NCBI RefSeq assembly: GCF_018704065.1
Contig: NZ_JAGUQP010000019.1
Location: forward strand, 1-60,596
Length of the DNA stretch: 60,596 nucleotides
Source: Desulfovulcanus ferrireducens
Lineage (GTDB): Bacteria; Desulfobacterota; Desulfovibrionia; Desulfovibrionales; Desulfonatronovibrionaceae
Direction: 5' to 3'
In this document: in pieces, positions 10,077 to 20,098 of the stretch
Layout: every line of letters begins with the position of its first letter
Numbering within the stretch: the stretch's first letter is position 1
The notes under the pieces: generated by a model
What the model was told of the DNA's origin: nothing
Seen by the model: only the letters and a program-made list of their open reading frames with translations
Database searches by the model: none
Made by a program: the position numbers and the translations under genes

Positions 10077-10855
10077 TACCAGACCATCCTCACCTTGACC
10101 CCTTGGTCATGCATGTACTTTTTAATCTCAGGAATGGTGTATTCACCGTAATGAACAATAGAGGCGATCAGTGCTGCGGAAGCCCTGCCTTTGGTCACGG
10201 CGTCAACCATATGTTGCGGGTTACCAGCTCCGCCAGAGGCGATGACAGGGATGCGCACATTTTCTGCTATTAACCGGGTGAGATTCAGTTCATAACCGTC
10301 TTTGGTTCCATCTGCATCAATGGAATTAATGCAGAGTTCGCCAGCCCCAAGCCTTTCTACCTCCTGTGCCCACCACAGGGCGTCTATGCCCATAGGTTTT
10401 CTTCCACCGTGGATAACAATTTCATATCCGGAGGGGATTTGTTCGGATTTATTGACCCGCAACACATCCATGCCTACAACAATGCATTGAGAACCAAAAG
10501 CATCGGCACCATCAGCTATGATTTTTGGATTCTTAACAGCTGCGGAATTAACAGAAATTTTTTCCGCACCCGCAAGAAGAACAGCGCGCATATCTTCCAC
10601 CGAACTAATACCTCCGCCCACTGAAAAGGGGATAAAGATCTGGGAGGCTACCTGTTCCACCACCTTGAGCATAATGCCGCGCCCTTCATGAGATGCGGTT
10701 ATATCGTAAAAGACGATTTCATCGGCCCCTTGTTCATAATAAATCCTGGCTGTTTCAACGGGATCGCCGATATCCACATTGCCTTTGAATTTTATGCCCT
10801 TTGTTAGCTTGCCGTCTCGAACATCCAGACAGGGTATGACTCTTTTACTAAGCAT
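10076..10855 (-). CDS. hisF: Imidazole glycerol phosphate synthase cyclase subunit HisF
   Basis: 259 residues, a complete TIM barrel. It begins [19 protein letters not shown] with the catalytic Asp at about position 11. [13 protein letters not shown] and VIASGGAG phosphate-binding loops and a GMDV segment with the second catalytic Asp follow. It uses ammonia channelled from HisH to turn PRFAR into imidazole glycerol phosphate and AICAR in histidine synthesis. It overlaps hisH by eight bases. The remaining his genes are not in this window. Confidence 0.93.
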   Translation of the reverse strand: MLSKRVIPCLDVRDGKLTKGIKFKGNVDIGDPVETARIYYEQGADEIVFYDITASHEGRGIMLKVVEQVASQIFIPFSVGGGISSVEDMRAVLLAGAEKISVNSAAVKNPKIIADGADAFGSQCIVVGMDVLRVNKSEQIPSGYEIVIHGGRKPMGIDALWWAQEVERLGAGELCINSIDADGTKDGYELNLTRLIAENVRIPVIASGGAGNPQHMVDAVTKGRASAALIASIVHYGEYTIPEIKKYMHDQGVKVRMVW

Positions 10856-11486
10856 TATTTATCTCCTGGCAGAAATTATAGAAATTTTGCAAGATTTTTA
10901 AACCGGGCCGACCGCTCTTTTCAGGGTGGAATTGAACAGCCCAAAGTCCGTCTCGGCCGTGTATTGAGCAGAATTTCTGTCCGTAAATCGTGGTTCCAAT
11001 GACAAATTCCGGTTCTGGTACCGGATAATAACTGTGCACAAAATAAAATTCAGCATCCTTGTCAACGCCTTTAAGAAGCAGGCAATCTTTTTCCAGCTGG
11101 ACTTTATTCCAGCCCATGTGGGGAATATTTATGGGTAGACCTTGGTCATCGGTTAGATCAGGATTAAACTTGGCACACTTTCCCGGGATAATCCCTAAAG
11201 TGTCAGTGTTGTTTTCCGGGCTGTATTCAAGGATGATCTGACAACCCAGGCATATTCCGAGTAAGGGTTTATTTTTCTGGACCAGATCTTTTAATACCTG
11301 ATCCAGATTATTTTTTTGCAAGTTTTGCATGGCTGAACCTGCAGCCCCGACTCCAGGGAAGATTATTCCCTGGGCTTGATGCAATTTGTTTGGATCGTTG
11401 GTGATCTCGCAGGGTATTTGTAAAAAGTCCAGAGCCCTTTTGACACTGGTTAAATTGCCGGCGCGGTAGTCCAGAATCGCAAGCAT
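10848..11486 (-). CDS. hisH: Imidazole glycerol phosphate synthase glutaminase subunit HisH
   Basis: From the ATG at 11486 the protein is 212 residues. AAGGAGGAG sits just before this ATG, so the in-frame upstream extension to 11537 is rejected. It is a class I glutamine amidotransferase. The nucleophile Cys is in [11 protein letters not shown], and the His/Glu pair is in VQFHPEKSG. The N-terminal [14 protein letters not shown] is typical of HisH. It feeds ammonia to HisF, encoded downstream with an eight-base overlap. Confidence 0.93.
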   Translation of the reverse strand: MLAILDYRAGNLTSVKRALDFLQIPCEITNDPNKLHQAQGIIFPGVGAAGSAMQNLQKNNLDQVLKDLVQKNKPLLGICLGCQIILEYSPENNTDTLGIIPGKCAKFNPDLTDDQGLPINIPHMGWNKVQLEKDCLLLKGVDKDAEFYFVHSYYPVPEPEFVIGTTIYGQKFCSIHGRDGLWAVQFHPEKSGRPGLKILQNFYNFCQEINNA

Positions 11487-11617
11487 AATCTCCTCCTTGG
11501 TTTTTTTTAGATTAACAAATAATTGCCTAAAATCCAAGTTTGATGGATTGGGGAAAATTGGTTAAATTAAATTGTTTGACAGTGGGTTATATAGATTTAG
11601 AAAGGTAATAGCGACCG

Positions 11618-12256
11618 ATGAATAAAAAAGAACGGGCAATTGTAATCTTACAAAGATTAAGAAAGCGTTATCCAGCCCCTAAAACAGCATTGAACTGGGC
11701 TAATCCATGGCAACTTTTAGTGGCCACGGTGCTGGCTGCGCAGTGTACTGATCAACGAGTAAATCAGGTCACTCCTGAATTTTTTCGCAAATGGCCGGAT
11801 GTAAAGGCGTTGGCTCAGGCTGATTTAGCCGATGTCGAAGCCGTAATCAGGAGTACCGGTTTTTATCGGAACAAGGCCAAAAATCTGGTGGCAGCGGCCC
11901 AAAAAATATGCACGGAATTTAATGGGCAGGTTCCGGAGACCATGGAAGAACTTGTAACTCTCCCCGGAGTGGCAAGAAAAACAGCAAATATTGTCTTGTC
12001 TAATGCTTTTGGAAAAAATGAAGGCATTGCCGTAGACACCCATGTGAAGAGGTTGAGTTTTCGCCTCGGACTGACGACATCTAAAAATCCAAACATTATT
12101 GAAAAGGATTTAATGGTTTTGTTTCCCAAAAAAGATTGGGGTCTGGTTAATCATGTCCTGGTCTTGTTTGGCCGGGAAATATGCACTGCCAGACAACAAA
12201 AGTGCGGTGAGTGTGAATTAAGTGATATCTGTCCGAAGTTAGGGCTAGGGGGGTAG
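11618..12256 (+). CDS. nth: Endonuclease III
   Basis: 212 residues. The helix-hairpin-helix TLPGVARKTANIVL contains catalytic K121, and D140 sits in AVDTHVKRL. A C-terminal [4Fe-4S] loop has C189, C196, C199 and C205 spaced C-x6-C-x2-C-x5-C. It is a DNA glycosylase/AP lyase for oxidised pyrimidines in base excision repair. It is divergent from hisH. A family A remnant lies immediately downstream, between this gene and tgt. Confidence 0.93.
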   Translation: MNKKERAIVILQRLRKRYPAPKTALNWANPWQLLVATVLAAQCTDQRVNQVTPEFFRKWPDVKALAQADLADVEAVIRSTGFYRNKAKNLVAAAQKICTEFNGQVPETMEELVTLPGVARKTANIVLSNAFGKNEGIAVDTHVKRLSFRLGLTTSKNPNIIEKDLMVLFPKKDWGLVNHVLVLFGREICTARQQKCGECELSDICPKLGLGG

Positions 12257-12271
12257 CTTTATTTTTTCAAG

Positions 12272-12345
12272 TCGTTTGTAATGCATTTCAGAAACCAAGA
12301 CTTTCAATCAACGGTTAAAATAGGGTTTGGCCACAGACTCTATAG
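12272..12345. repeat. Family A terminal remnant
   Basis: 74 bp matching one end of family A in inverted orientation: TTTGTAATGCATTTCAG, then GTTTGGCCACAGACTC at the outer end. The other part of the element is missing. It occupies nearly all of the nth-tgt gap. Confidence 0.8.
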
Positions 12346-13494
<1,149 letters not shown>

Positions 13495-13521
13495 CTTTTT
13501 CCTGAAAAATCAGGCAACAAA

Positions 13522-13552
13522 AAAGGCTTACGATTTTTTATCGTAAGCCTTT
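13522..13552 (-). terminator. Terminator of the tRNA-His gene (perhaps bidirectional with tgt)
   Basis: A 13-bp perfect stem, AAAGGCTTACGAT paired with ATCGTAAGCCTTT, with a five-base loop. On the minus strand it is followed by a T tract (TTTTTTG), which suits tRNA-His. On the + strand the T run is short. Confidence 0.8.
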
Positions 13553-13561
13553 GAATTCATT

Positions 13562-13638
13562 TGGGGTGAGTGACAGGACTTGAACCTGCGACCACCTGGG
13601 CCACAACCAGGGGCTCTACCACCTGAGCTACACTCACC
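13562..13638 (-). tRNA. tRNA-His (GTG)
   Basis: A 77-nt cloverleaf with acceptor GTGAGTG pairing with CACTCAC and the extra 5-prime G(-1) opposite discriminator C that is specific to tRNA-His. The anticodon loop is TTGTGGC with anticodon GTG. The T arm is GGTTCAAGT, and CCA is encoded. Confidence 0.95.
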
Positions 13639-13652
13639 ACAAGAGAGTTAGG

Positions 13653-13681
13653 CTTATAAACGAGTCTAGTTCTTCGGTCAA
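13653..13681 (-). promoter_or_regulatory. Sigma70-type promoter of tRNA-His
   Basis: On the minus strand there is TTGACC, a 17-base spacer, then TATAAG, placed about 15 bases before the tRNA 5-prime end. Both hexamers and the spacer length are close to the consensus. Confidence 0.7.
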
Positions 13682-13747
13682 GAAAAAATTTTATTCATAT
13701 CCATTCAAATTAATCTTCTCTTGACCACATCAATCAGTTTAAACTGC

Positions 13748-14971
13748 TCAACCCAGTGCTTTTTCAATCCTGCGCATAGCCTCTTCCACATTTTCATGGC
13801 TGTTAAAAGCGCTGATGCGGATAAAACCCTGGCCACATTTGCCAAAACCAGCACCTGGAGTGCAAACAACACCAGCTTTATTTAAAAGCAGGTCAAAAAA
13901 TTCCCAAGAGTCCATTTGACCATCAATCCAGACATAGGGTGAATTTTCTCCACCTACACAGGTAAAGCCTAGCTTTTGCATTTGGGTGCGGATTTTCCTG
14001 GCATTTTCCAGGTAATAGTCAATATTTGTTTTAACCTGCTCCTGACCTTCCGGGCTATACACAGCCTCAGCCGCTTTTTGGACCGGATAAGATACCCCGT
14101 TAAATTTGGTGGTATGCCTGCGATTCCAGAGTTCATGCACAGGGTGTTTTTTGCCGCTTTGATCGTAGGCCATGCAGGCTTTGGGAACAACTGTGTAGGC
14201 ACACCGGGTTCCGGTAAAACCGGCAGTCTTGGAGTAGCTGCGAAACTCTATGGCTACCTCTTTGGCCCCATCAATTTCATAGATGGAATGAGGCAGGTCC
14301 TCATCGCGAATAAAGGCCTCATAGGCAGCATCAAAGAGAATAAGGGCCTTGTGTTCATGGGCGTAGTCAACCCACTTTTTCAACTCTTCTTTGGTGATGG
14401 TTGCTCCGGTGGGGTTGTTGGGGAAGCAAAGATAAATGAGGTCTACAGGTGTTTTGGGTAGTTCCGGGATAAAATTATTTTCCTTTGTTGATTCCAGGTA
14501 GACAAGCCCTTCATAGCGGCCATTTGTAAAACTACCTGTACGACCGGCCATGACATTGGTGTCAACATAAACAGGATACACAGGGTCTGGTACTGCTATG
14601 GTAATGTTCTGGGCAAAGAGTTCTTGGAAATTGCCAGTATCGCATTTAGCGCCGTCACTAATGAAGATTTCATCAGGTTCAATTTGTGCTCCCCTGGCTT
14701 GAAAATCAAATTCAGCAATCTTTTCCCGCAAAAAAGCATAACCCTGTTCAGGCCCGTAACCACGAAAGGTTTCGCTTTTGCCCATTTCATCTACTGCCTT
14801 GTGCATGGCCTCAAGGCAGGCCTTGGGCAGGGGGAGGGTTACGTCGCCTATACCCAGCTTAATGATTTCCATGTCCGGATGTTTTTCCTGAAAAGAAGTC
14901 ACCCGGCGGGCAATATCAGCAAAGAGATAAGAAGATTTCAATTTTAAGTAGTGTTCATTGATGAGAATCAT
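13748..14971 (-). CDS. dapL: LL-diaminopimelate aminotransferase
   Basis: 407 residues from the ATG at 14971. A GTG at 14983 would add four residues, but its first bases form the GGGAG ribosome site of the ATG. It is a fold-type I PLP aminotransferase with [12 protein letters not shown] near the N-terminus, [24 protein letters not shown] and the PLP lysine in [12 protein letters not shown]. It converts tetrahydrodipicolinate plus glutamate to LL-diaminopimelate in one step for lysine and peptidoglycan. It stands alone, transcribed away from the DMT transporter gene, with about 230 bases between the starts. Confidence 0.93.
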   Translation of the reverse strand: MILINEHYLKLKSSYLFADIARRVTSFQEKHPDMEIIKLGIGDVTLPLPKACLEAMHKAVDEMGKSETFRGYGPEQGYAFLREKIAEFDFQARGAQIEPDEIFISDGAKCDTGNFQELFAQNITIAVPDPVYPVYVDTNVMAGRTGSFTNGRYEGLVYLESTKENNFIPELPKTPVDLIYLCFPNNPTGATITKEELKKWVDYAHEHKALILFDAAYEAFIRDEDLPHSIYEIDGAKEVAIEFRSYSKTAGFTGTRCAYTVVPKACMAYDQSGKKHPVHELWNRRHTTKFNGVSYPVQKAAEAVYSPEGQEQVKTNIDYYLENARKIRTQMQKLGFTCVGGENSPYVWIDGQMDSWEFFDLLLNKAGVVCTPGAGFGKCGQGFIRISAFNSHENVEEAMRRIEKALG

Positions 14972-15201
14972 GTTTGCTCCCACAGTTTTGTTTTTTGAAG
15001 TTTAAAAACTTAAATCCCCAAGTATTAATCATTAAAGATGAGAAGATTAACCTAAAACTTCAAAGGCGTTAAAAAGACGTTAAAAATTGTTTAAAATTAA
15101 GGGCTGCGCTTTGTCAAATTTTGAAAAGTTCAAAAAGAATTGACTGAAAATTGTCTTTCAAGCAAAATTATTCTCTTTAGTTTTTTCAAAAGGAGAATTT
15201 G

Positions 15202-16122
15202 GTGGCAAAACAGGCTCTGAGGACATACAAGGCAGATTTTTTACTTTTTTTAGCGGCCATGATCTGGGGCGCAGCGTTTGTTGCTCAGAGAGTGGGCATG
15301 GACCATATTGGCCCTTTTTTGTTTAATGGTATTCGTTTTGGACTTGGCTCCATAAGCCTCTTGCCGTTGATTTGGTTTAGAGAAAAGAAAAGACTCGGCC
15401 CCACCATTTCACAGCCTTCCGATCTGACAACGGTATTAAAAGCGGGTTTTATAGCAGGAGTCTTATTGTTTGCAGGCAGTACGCTGCAGCAAGTAGGGAT
15501 AATCTACACCACAGCAGGCAAGGCCGGATTCATTACCGGGCTGTACGTGGTTATTGTGCCTATTCTGGGACTGTTCTGGAAGCAAAGGCCTAGTCCTGGA
15601 GTCTGGATAGGGGCATTTCTTGCTGTCGTTGGTCTTTATTTCCTGTCAATTACCAATGAGCTGACCATTTCCTATGGTGATTTTCTGGTTTTACTTTGCG
15701 CCGTGTTTTTTGCTCTGCATGTTTTGGTAATTGGATGGCTGGCCCCTAGGGTAGATTGCATCAAACTATCATCCGTGCAGTTTGGTGTAAATTCCATCTT
15801 GAGTTTAATGGTCGCTGTTTTTGTCGAAGATATTTCCTGGCAAGGAATAATGGATGGGTTGCTTCCTATTTTATATGGGGGATTTATGTCTGCCGGTGTA
15901 GCCTATACTCTGCAAGTAGTGGCTCAGAAAGACGCGCCACCGGCCCATGCCTCGATTATTTTAAGTTTAGAATCCGTGTTTGCTGCAATTTCCGGATGGA
16001 TTATTCTGGATGAACAGTTAACCTCCCGGGCTATTCTGGGATGCACGCTTATGTTTACAGGAATGCTTGCAGCCCAATTATGGCCTAAGGGTCAAGGTTC
16101 GCCTCTCCCGCAAAATTTATAA
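15202..16122 (+). CDS. EamA/DMT-family membrane transporter
   Basis: 306 residues with ten predicted membrane helices in two EamA halves. The first starts near FLLFLAAMIWGAAFVAQR and the second near TISYGDFLVLLCAVFFALHV. The conserved ILSLESVFAAISGWIILDE motif lies near the end. It is an inner-membrane exporter of unknown metabolites; amino acids or nucleosides are typical for the family. AAGGAG lies six bases before GTG 15202 and only three before the in-frame TTG 15199, so GTG is preferred. Confidence 0.85.
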   Translation: MAKQALRTYKADFLLFLAAMIWGAAFVAQRVGMDHIGPFLFNGIRFGLGSISLLPLIWFREKKRLGPTISQPSDLTTVLKAGFIAGVLLFAGSTLQQVGIIYTTAGKAGFITGLYVVIVPILGLFWKQRPSPGVWIGAFLAVVGLYFLSITNELTISYGDFLVLLCAVFFALHVLVIGWLAPRVDCIKLSSVQFGVNSILSLMVAVFVEDISWQGIMDGLLPILYGGFMSAGVAYTLQVVAQKDAPPAHASIILSLESVFAAISGWIILDEQLTSRAILGCTLMFTGMLAAQLWPKGQGSPLPQNL

Positions 16123-16298
16123 TTCAACTTTTAGAGGTCGGCCAAACCCCATTTTACGCTGATTGAAAGTCTTTGTTTCAGAAATGCATTACAAACGGCT
16201 TGGGTAATTCATCTTGGCGAAGCTTGCGGAAAACCAGAGCATCGGGAGAAATGGGCTGAACACTTTGCTATGATCACCATAACTATCTATAGTCTATA

Positions 16299-16431
16299 GG
16301 ATGCAACTGCAATAATTAAAACTTTACAGTTCTGACAAACGACTTCGCTCTGTAACCTATTTAAATGATTTAACATTTATCATTCAAAATTCAACATTGC
16401 CTGCAAAAAGTCCCTTTTTGTAGGCGCATCC
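16299..16431. repeat. Small TIR element, family C copy 1
   Basis: 133 bp bounded by GGATGCAACTGCAA and the inverted GGATGCGCCTACAAAAA. It contains a hairpin of CTGCAAAAAG/CTTTTTGTAG type next to one end, and AT-rich ATTCAACATT filler. It is related over its length to 60243-60372 in the opposite orientation. Confidence 0.75.
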
Positions 16432-16437
16432 TATTGT

Positions 16438-16597
16438 TTAAATTGTGCGATTTTTTTGCAGTTCAAACTTTGAGATTGCTTCGCTACACTTTGTTCCACT
16501 CGCAATGACAGGGGCGAGATTGTCATTGCGAGGGCAGCGAAGCTGTCCGTGGCAATCTCATCACCCATTGAGTGAAAATCGCTAAACTTAGCTATAA
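16438..16597. repeat. Family B element (CTTCGCT palindromic repeat) nested in family A
   Basis: Contains the inverted arms GAGATTGCTTCG and GGCAATCTCA around TGTCATTGCGAGGGCAGC. The ends are TTTAAATTGTGCGATTTTT and AAAATCGCTAAACTTAG. The same kind of palindromic core, with the words TCATTGCGAGG and CAATCTCA, is widespread in many bacterial genomes. Other copies are at 43871-44086 and 45157-45318. Confidence 0.75.
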
Positions 16598-16657
16598 TTA
16601 AAAGGCTATTCGTTCACCCAAAGTATCCCATTATGCTCTGTCCGCAAGCAAGCCTTT

Positions 16658-16712
16658 TACCCAGTTGAATCCAGCGAAGCTGGGCTGGCTTTGCCAGTAT
16701 TCAACATGGGTA
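16658..16712. repeat. Nested-hairpin mini-element E, copy 1
   Basis: 55 bp: TACCCAGTTGAAT pairs with ATTCAACATGGGTA at the ends, and two small hairpins, CCAGCGAAGCTGG and CTGGCTTTGCCAG, lie inside. It could fold as a four-way cruciform. Copy 2 is at 37602-37656, at the same position of another family A element. Confidence 0.75.
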
Positions 16713-16877
16713 GATGAGTCCAAGTCTTTGTACCAGCATGAAAGAAACCAAGACTTGAATAAGTCATGGAAATTAAGTTGATAAAAAGGTTTGGTCATAG
16801 GCTCTCTTAGGGAAGTATAGAGATAGTGATGGGTTATGCGAAGTTCGAGGCTCGTCTCGGGGCTAGGTTTTTAATGG

Positions 16878-18044
16878 TTACCGGCCTTCACGAACAAGAA
16901 CAAAAACTACTTCCATATGCCATGTCTGTGGGAACATATCAACAAGGTATATCCTGCCCAGTTGCCAGCCCTGATTTAAAAATCTCTTCATGTCGCGGCA
17001 GGTATTGACCACATCACAGGATATCCAGACCATCTTTTCTACATTTGCCAGATAATCTATCTTTTTCCATAAGTCAGGGGAGCCAGTGCGCGGGGGATCT
17101 ATAATAACCGCTTGAGGATCAAAGTTTTTCACTTTTTCCCAGGGAGCTTTTTTTCTCAAATCATGGGCTCTGAATTTTACAAGGTCTAAACCAAGCTTTC
17201 TGGCGTTTAATTCCCCGGCCCGGACAGCATCTTGACATTCCTCGACAGCCAAAACCATCTGCCCTGACCGGGCCAGAGGTAGAGAAAAATTGCCGGCCCC
17301 GGCATATAAATCTGCAATTCTGGTATAGTGTCTCAATTCCTCGACAACTAGCGAAACCAGGGCTTGGTTCTGTAACCAATGGGCCTGAAAGAAGATATGA
17401 GGAGGGAGTTGTAATGTTATGTTGAATTCAGGCAGTGAGAAGTCAAGCAGCGTTTTTTGACCCTGCCAGGCAATTCGGCCATCTTCGGGACTTGCAGCCA
17501 CAATAAACCGGCCATTGGGCATGTGAGAGGCTAGTTTGTCCAAGCCCCGGCCCAAGGGAGTGGCCAAGAGAAGACAATCACTCAGCCTGACCAGTTCATT
17601 GGAACCAAGTTTTTTAAAGTGGGGCTTTTTTTGGTGTACATAAATCTGACTGCGAAAGCGATAACGCCAGGATTTGCGGGAGGGGATTAGCTCTATCTTG
17701 TCCAGGAGGTCGGTGTTTAAACTTTTTTTTAAATTCCTGGTTAAGGCATCAATTAAAATCTGCTTTTTTATTTTTAAAATTTGAGAGTTCGGGGCGACGC
17801 CAAAGGTACATCCCCCGCATTGGTGACCGTGTTTGCAGGGATGTAAGCGGCGGATAGGGGAGGGCTCAATAATCTTGTGGACTTTTCCCTGCAAGAAGTC
17901 TCTGTTTTTTTTGAAGATTTTTACTTGAACAAGTTCATCTGGCAGGACAGGGGGATCAACAAGAATCACCTGCCCAGAGTCCAACCTGGCCAGGCCGCGT
18001 CCTCGCCAGATAAGCTTTTCAATTCTAACTATTAAATTGTCCAA
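16878..18044 (-). CDS. TrmA/RlmD-family SAM-dependent RNA uridine-5-methyltransferase
   Basis: 388 residues. An N-terminal TRAM-like segment (about 1-60) precedes a [4Fe-4S] site with Cys residues in HPCKHGHQCGGC and a fourth Cys in LSDCLL. The C-terminal methyltransferase domain has DLYAGAGNFSLPLA as the SAM motif, IIDPPRTG, and the catalytic Cys in WISCDVV. The FeS motif points to RlmC/RlmD-type 23S rRNA methylation (U747 or U1939), but a tRNA m5U54 role cannot be excluded. It lies six bases downstream of the deoxyhypusine-synthase-like gene on the same strand. The far 3-prime side is the composite repeat. Confidence 0.85.
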   Translation of the reverse strand: MDNLIVRIEKLIWRGRGLARLDSGQVILVDPPVLPDELVQVKIFKKNRDFLQGKVHKIIEPSPIRRLHPCKHGHQCGGCTFGVAPNSQILKIKKQILIDALTRNLKKSLNTDLLDKIELIPSRKSWRYRFRSQIYVHQKKPHFKKLGSNELVRLSDCLLLATPLGRGLDKLASHMPNGRFIVAASPEDGRIAWQGQKTLLDFSLPEFNITLQLPPHIFFQAHWLQNQALVSLVVEELRHYTRIADLYAGAGNFSLPLARSGQMVLAVEECQDAVRAGELNARKLGLDLVKFRAHDLRKKAPWEKVKNFDPQAVIIDPPRTGSPDLWKKIDYLANVEKMVWISCDVVNTCRDMKRFLNQGWQLGRIYLVDMFPQTWHMEVVFVLVREGR

Positions 18045-18050
18045 AACAGG

Positions 18051-19142
18051 TTATTTTGTCTTTTTCTTCAATCTGTCCTGTAGACCTTTAATCAGGATAG
18101 GCCAGGCAATGGTGGCATCGCAGAGAACCTCGGCAAATTTTCCTCCATGCTCAGGAGGGACAAATTTGCCCCAGGAGATGCCTTCCTCGTATGTGCAGCC
18201 TGATAAACCGCCCCAGTGGGCTGGTTCTGGACAGATACGCAGGCCATAATGAAATCTGCGTACTGGCAGCTCGATATCTTTAATGCGTTGACTGGTAATT
18301 TCCACGAAAGGCCCGACTTGCTGTGCCCAATTCCGGGGAACTCCTCCACCAATGGTAAAAATACCAATGCGTTTAGCTGCGCAGATACGTTTGGTATAAC
18401 TAAGTAAGTCCAGAAACGGGTTAAACTGGAAAGAAAAGGTCGTATGGTCAATATTTTTCACTGCCTCCGGGGACTTGCGCAGGAGGTGAGTAGCCATATC
18501 CAGGGCCAGTTCTGAATCTGTAAAAGCAGGGATATAAACCGGGACGTCCTTTTTAAAGGCACTTTTCAAGATTCCTGGGCCTTCTATGTTTTCAGCCAGA
18601 TACTGACCGATTTTACGACAGACTGATTCCGAACTCAAAACCTCCCCGTCCTTGATAGATTCCATGACCTTATGAATGACGTCTTCAGCATGCAGGAAAT
18701 TAATTTCCGGTTCCAAGGTATCGTAAACACGGTTAAAGCCGCACTTAAATAATTCTGTGTCATTCATGCGGCCAAATTCATACTTGTAATGCTTCAGGCC
18801 AATGGACTCAATAAAACCATGGGCCATAAGGGCTCCTGTGGAGACGACAATATTAATCCATCCCTCGTCGATCATTTTACAGATAATTTTGCCCATTTTG
18901 GCCACGGTCATTGCCCCGGAAAAGGTGGCAACAACTAGACAGTCAGGGTCAGTTACCATTGCCTCTAAAACATCTAATGCCTCACCGAGATTGCGACCTC
19001 CAAAGGCAGTTTTGGACATGGCAGTGAGCAACTGGTCGAAATCCTTAATCTCATCCGGGTCTAAAGTCTCGAGCGGTTTTAAGCCAAACTCTTTTGGATC
19101 ACTTAATTGGTTTATTTCCCTGAAGTCTTCTTTTTTATGCAT
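18051..19142 (-). CDS. Deoxyhypusine synthase-family protein (probable polyamine transferase)
   Basis: 363 residues with the deoxyhypusine synthase fold signatures: a Rossmann NAD region (FTIGGGVPRNWAQQ), AFTDSELALD and the terminal GISWGK with the catalytic lysine at residue 326. Eukaryotic and archaeal enzymes move the aminobutyl group of spermidine to eIF5A/aIF5A. Bacteria lack that substrate, and bacterial relatives are thought to act as homospermidine-synthase-like or other aminobutyl transferases. Here the gene overlaps agmatinase by eight bases and lies downstream of pyruvoyl arginine decarboxylase. The three genes can therefore make agmatine, then putrescine, then a longer polyamine. 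The exact product is an inference. Confidence 0.85.
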   Translation of the reverse strand: MHKKEDFREINQLSDPKEFGLKPLETLDPDEIKDFDQLLTAMSKTAFGGRNLGEALDVLEAMVTDPDCLVVATFSGAMTVAKMGKIICKMIDEGWINIVVSTGALMAHGFIESIGLKHYKYEFGRMNDTELFKCGFNRVYDTLEPEINFLHAEDVIHKVMESIKDGEVLSSESVCRKIGQYLAENIEGPGILKSAFKKDVPVYIPAFTDSELALDMATHLLRKSPEAVKNIDHTTFSFQFNPFLDLLSYTKRICAAKRIGIFTIGGGVPRNWAQQVGPFVEITSQRIKDIELPVRRFHYGLRICPEPAHWGGLSGCTYEEGISWGKFVPPEHGGKFAEVLCDATIAWPILIKGLQDRLKKKTK

Positions 19143-20007
19143 TTTTTAAATAATTGGTTAAAATTTTGAAAATACATTTAACAGCCACTGATTCTGAAAC
19201 AACATTGCCGGGCATGGGAGCTAGCTCACAAATATCCATACCAACTAATCTGGGTCCTGGCCAGAATTTAAGCCAGAATTCATTCAGCCAGTTGTAATCT
19301 ATTCCCCCTGGCTCTGGGGTGCCTGTTCCGGGCATAATGGCCGGGTCCAGGCCATCGACATCAAAGCTGATGTAAATCGGGCTATGGCCTATAAATTTAC
19401 GGCAGAGCATTGCTGCATCTTCAGGTGTTGGCAGGTCCCAGGGGAAAAAGGTAAGTAAATTTTTACTATTTTGCTCTTTTATATACTCAGCTTCTTCCTG
19501 ACATAAACTGCGGATGCCAATCTGGATTATCCTAAGCCCCAGTTCCCTTGCCCTGGCCATGATACAGGCGTGGGAGAACCTGCTTCCTTCGTACTCCTGC
19601 CGCAGATCAGCATGTGCATCAATTTGTAGGATTACAAGGTCCTGAAAGGCTTTGGTATAAAATTTAAACAGGGGAAAGGAAATGGAATGTTCCCCTCCCA
19701 GGGTGAGGAAAAAGTCCTTTTTGGGATCAAACCGGCTTAGGAAGATATCCATGTCCCGGTATAAATATTCAGGTCCGGCCACATTAGTTCGTTGAAAAGG
19801 TAGAGTAATAAAATGACATAACTCTCCTAAGTCCACATCTAACCTGGGATCATAGGTTTCTATTTGGTAGCTGGCCTTTAAGATGGCCTCCGGGCCATCT
19901 TTGGTTCCGTAGCCAAAGCTGACTGTGCCTTGATATGGTACAGGCCAGACATAAACAGGCAGACCTTTTTTTGGCTCGCCATCAAGATCGAAGAAATTAG
20001 AGTACAT
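19135..20007 (-). CDS. speB: Agmatinase (ureohydrolase family)
   Basis: 290 residues with the binuclear Mn ligands of ureohydrolases: His in LGGEHSIS, the Asp/His/Asp set in IDAHADLR and the Asp pair in SFDVDGLDPA. The PGTGTPEPGG loop is typical of agmatinase. It hydrolyses agmatine to putrescine and urea. The neighbouring arginine decarboxylase supplies agmatine, which supports agmatinase over arginase. Its 3-prime end overlaps the next gene by eight bases. A 10-bp hairpin lies in the 91-base gap to the decarboxylase. Confidence 0.88.
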   Translation of the reverse strand: MYSNFFDLDGEPKKGLPVYVWPVPYQGTVSFGYGTKDGPEAILKASYQIETYDPRLDVDLGELCHFITLPFQRTNVAGPEYLYRDMDIFLSRFDPKKDFFLTLGGEHSISFPLFKFYTKAFQDLVILQIDAHADLRQEYEGSRFSHACIMARARELGLRIIQIGIRSLCQEEAEYIKEQNSKNLLTFFPWDLPTPEDAAMLCRKFIGHSPIYISFDVDGLDPAIMPGTGTPEPGGIDYNWLNEFWLKFWPGPRLVGMDICELAPMPGNVVSESVAVKCIFKILTNYLKNA

Positions 20008-20030
20008 TTATTTTATTGGGTTTAGTTTAT

Positions 20031-20056
20031 AGGGGCAGGCACAAAGGCCTGCCCCT
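20031..20056. terminator. Hairpin between pdaD and speB
   Basis: AGGGGCAGGC pairs perfectly with GCCTGCCCCT around a six-base loop. No T run follows on the minus (gene) strand. It may therefore be an mRNA-stability or attenuating hairpin rather than a full terminator between the decarboxylase and agmatinase genes. Confidence 0.55.
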
Positions 20057-20098
20057 GAGTTTTTAATATCCCTGCATCCTGTTTTTGTTTGTATTTAT

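Larger units (their letters stand above)
16133..16806. repeat. Composite family A element with nested B, C and E elements
   Basis: The outer ends match family A: left GAGGTCGGCCAAACC, right (reversed) GAGCCTATGACCAAAC. The interior is enlarged to about 670 bp by other repeats. Element C lies at 16299-16431, a B element at about 16438-16597, and the small hairpin E at 16658-16712. Outside these the sequence follows copies 1 and 2. No gene is present in 16123-16877. Confidence 0.85.

Noticed and set aside
13976-14461. A 161-codon open frame opposite dapL
   Set aside because: It is a shadow of the dapL coding strand with no ribosome site or family features.
20031-20056. A full terminator between the arginine decarboxylase and agmatinase genes
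   Set aside because: Perfect hairpin but no T run on the transcribed strand, so the genes are still treated as one likely operon.
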